From assembly GCF_007754155.1 (NCBI RefSeq), contig NZ_CP037423.1, positions 10,164,938 through 10,228,937 of the forward strand: 64,000 bases of DNA. Reading direction: 5' to 3'. The position numbers and the translations under genes are program-made. Origin of the DNA: Stieleria neptunia. Its GTDB lineage: Bacteria > Planctomycetota > Planctomycetia > Pirellulales > Pirellulaceae. Each line of letters starts with the position of its first letter. The first letter of the stretch is position 1. This document shows, one piece after another, positions 63,116 to 64,000 of this stretch. The notes below the pieces were generated by a model that did no database searches, was not told where the DNA came from, and saw only the letters and a list, made by a program, of their open reading frames with translations.

Positions 63116-64000
63116 ATGAGTCAACAAGCTGATGAAGAGATGTTTGAAAACGCGATTGGTCGGCTCGATCAGGCCGCTGAATTCTCCAGCATCGGACCCG
63201 AGGCGTTGGAGCGATTGCGGCATCCCAAGTCGATGCTTCAAGTATCAATCCCCTTGAGAATGGATGACGGGTCGCTGAGTGTGTTTCAGGGATACCGAGT
63301 CCGTCACGATGACACACGCGGTCCCACAAAGGGTGGCATTCGATTTCATCCCGACGTGCACCTGGGCGAAGTGAAGGCACTCGCCTTTTGGATGACATGC
63401 AAGTGCGCCGTCGCGGGGATACCCTTCGGTGGCGGCAAAGGAGGCATCATTGTCAATCCAAAAGAGTTGTCGCGACTGGAGTTGGAGCGACTCAGCCGGG
63501 GGTATATTCAGCGTGTTGCAGATTTCATCGGACCTGAAACGGACATCCCAGCCCCGGATGTCTACACCAATGCCATGATCATGGGCTGGATGATGGATGA
63601 ATACTCCAACATACAGCGTCGTCGCACACCGGCGGTCATCACCGGCAAGCCGATACCGCTAGGCGGCAGTTTGGGTCGCGATGATGCCACGGGGCGTGGA
63701 GCGTACTATTGCATCAAGGAGTTGGAAAGACTTAAAGAGTGGGAGCCAAACGAAATACGCGTCGCCGTGCAGGGTTTTGGCAATGCTGGTCAGCATGTTG
63801 CGCGGCTTCTGCATGCTGACGGCTATCGAATTGTCGCGATCAGTGATTCTCGTGGCGGTGTCTATCGCAAAGAAGGCTTGGATATTCCACGTGCGATCGA
63901 ACTAAAGCAACAACGCGAAGACTTGTCGGCCGTTTACGCCTCACGAAGTGTCTGTGACTGCCCCGAATGCGGTTGTGTCGAGTGTCATTGCCATCCTGAC
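63116..64000 (+). CDS. gdhA: Glu/Leu-type dehydrogenase (C-terminus beyond window)
   Basis: 295 residues visible, frame open at the window end. MSQQADEEMFENAIGRLDQAAEF opens as in GdhA. Substrate-binding motifs VFQGYRVRHDDTRGPTKGGI, FGGGKGGI (catalytic Lys region) and DIPAPDVYTNAMIMGWMMDEY; the Rossmann motif VAVQGFGNAGQHVA follows. It oxidatively deaminates glutamate to 2-oxoglutarate with NAD(P). Unusually, after GLDIPRAIELKQQ the sequence enters C280-D-C-P-E-C-G-C-V-E-C-H-C292, six Cys in a C-x-C-x2-C-x-C-x2-C-x-C pattern, not expected in ordinary family members. It lies 55 bases after the Met-rich gene and could be co-transcribed. Confidence 0.88.
   Translation, partial: MSQQADEEMFENAIGRLDQAAEFSSIGPEALERLRHPKSMLQVSIPLRMDDGSLSVFQGYRVRHDDTRGPTKGGIRFHPDVHLGEVKALAFWMTCKCAVAGIPFGGGKGGIIVNPKELSRLELERLSRGYIQRVADFIGPETDIPAPDVYTNAMIMGWMMDEYSNIQRRRTPAVITGKPIPLGGSLGRDDATGRGAYYCIKELERLKEWEPNEIRVAVQGFGNAGQHVARLLHADGYRIVAISDSRGGVYRKEGLDIPRAIELKQQREDLSAVYASRSVCDCPECGCVECHCHPD

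Overview
The window comes from a planctomycete, most likely a Pirellulaceae/Rhodopirellula-type organism; this is inferred from gene families, not from rRNA. The markers are LEPR-XLL and PEP-CTERM sorted surface proteins, a TPR/GT41 glycosyltransferase, a Ser/Thr kinase with WD40 repeats next to an ECF sigma factor, ECF sigma/FecR pairs, several formylglycine sulfatases, DUF1592/DUF1552 proteins and GC-rich coding.

Layout. (1) 0-8 kb, minus strand: two large secreted beta-helix proteins with LEPR-type signals, a PEP-CTERM protein and a TPR glycosyltransferase. A GT7 galactosyltransferase remnant is fused in frame to one of the surface proteins. (2) 8-17 kb: sigma factor plus WD40 kinase, a coiled-coil lipoprotein, a YheT-type hydrolase, cardiolipin synthase and a DUF1206 membrane protein, punctuated by long palindromic repeats. 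(3) 17-29 kb: sulfated/acetylated polysaccharide utilisation, with three sulfatases, two SGNH esterases, a sigma/FecR pair and a cupin-like protein. (4) 29.7-34.7 kb: a gene graveyard. A DUF1552 remnant is joined to a DUF1592 remnant, followed by an intact DUF1592 cytochrome-type gene, then fragments of a type-B carboxylesterase and of a GH127/DUF1680 protein. (5) 35-40 kb: two secreted hypothetical or DUF1349-like proteins, another sigma/FecR pair and tRNA-Arg(UCG). (6) 40.4-63 kb: a copper-handling island. It holds the CopA ATPase, an ECF sigma with a Cys-cluster anti-sigma factor, CsoR, a HAMP-SpoIIE phosphatase gene cut by an IS1380-type element, a broken GNAT gene, a small lipoprotein, a four-repeat Cys-rich periplasmic protein, CusA, CusB, a Cys-rich exported protein, a TolC-type outer-membrane factor, a second ECF sigma, a His/Cys-tailed exported protein and a Met-rich/Spy-like protein. 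(7) 63.1 kb to the end: a 5'-partial Glu/Leu dehydrogenase carrying a Cys-rich stretch.

Inferred joint function of the island: CopA would export Cu(I) from the cytoplasm and CusA/B plus the TolC-like protein would expel it from the periplasm. Several Cys-, Met- and His-rich exported proteins would buffer copper. CsoR (C34/H59/C63) would repress sites of the form TACC(C)-N5-GGGTA found before copA and before the Met-rich gene. The anti-sigma factor, with eight Cys in 22 residues on its C-terminal side, could report extracytoplasmic metal to its sigma factor. That last pairing is the most novel candidate here.
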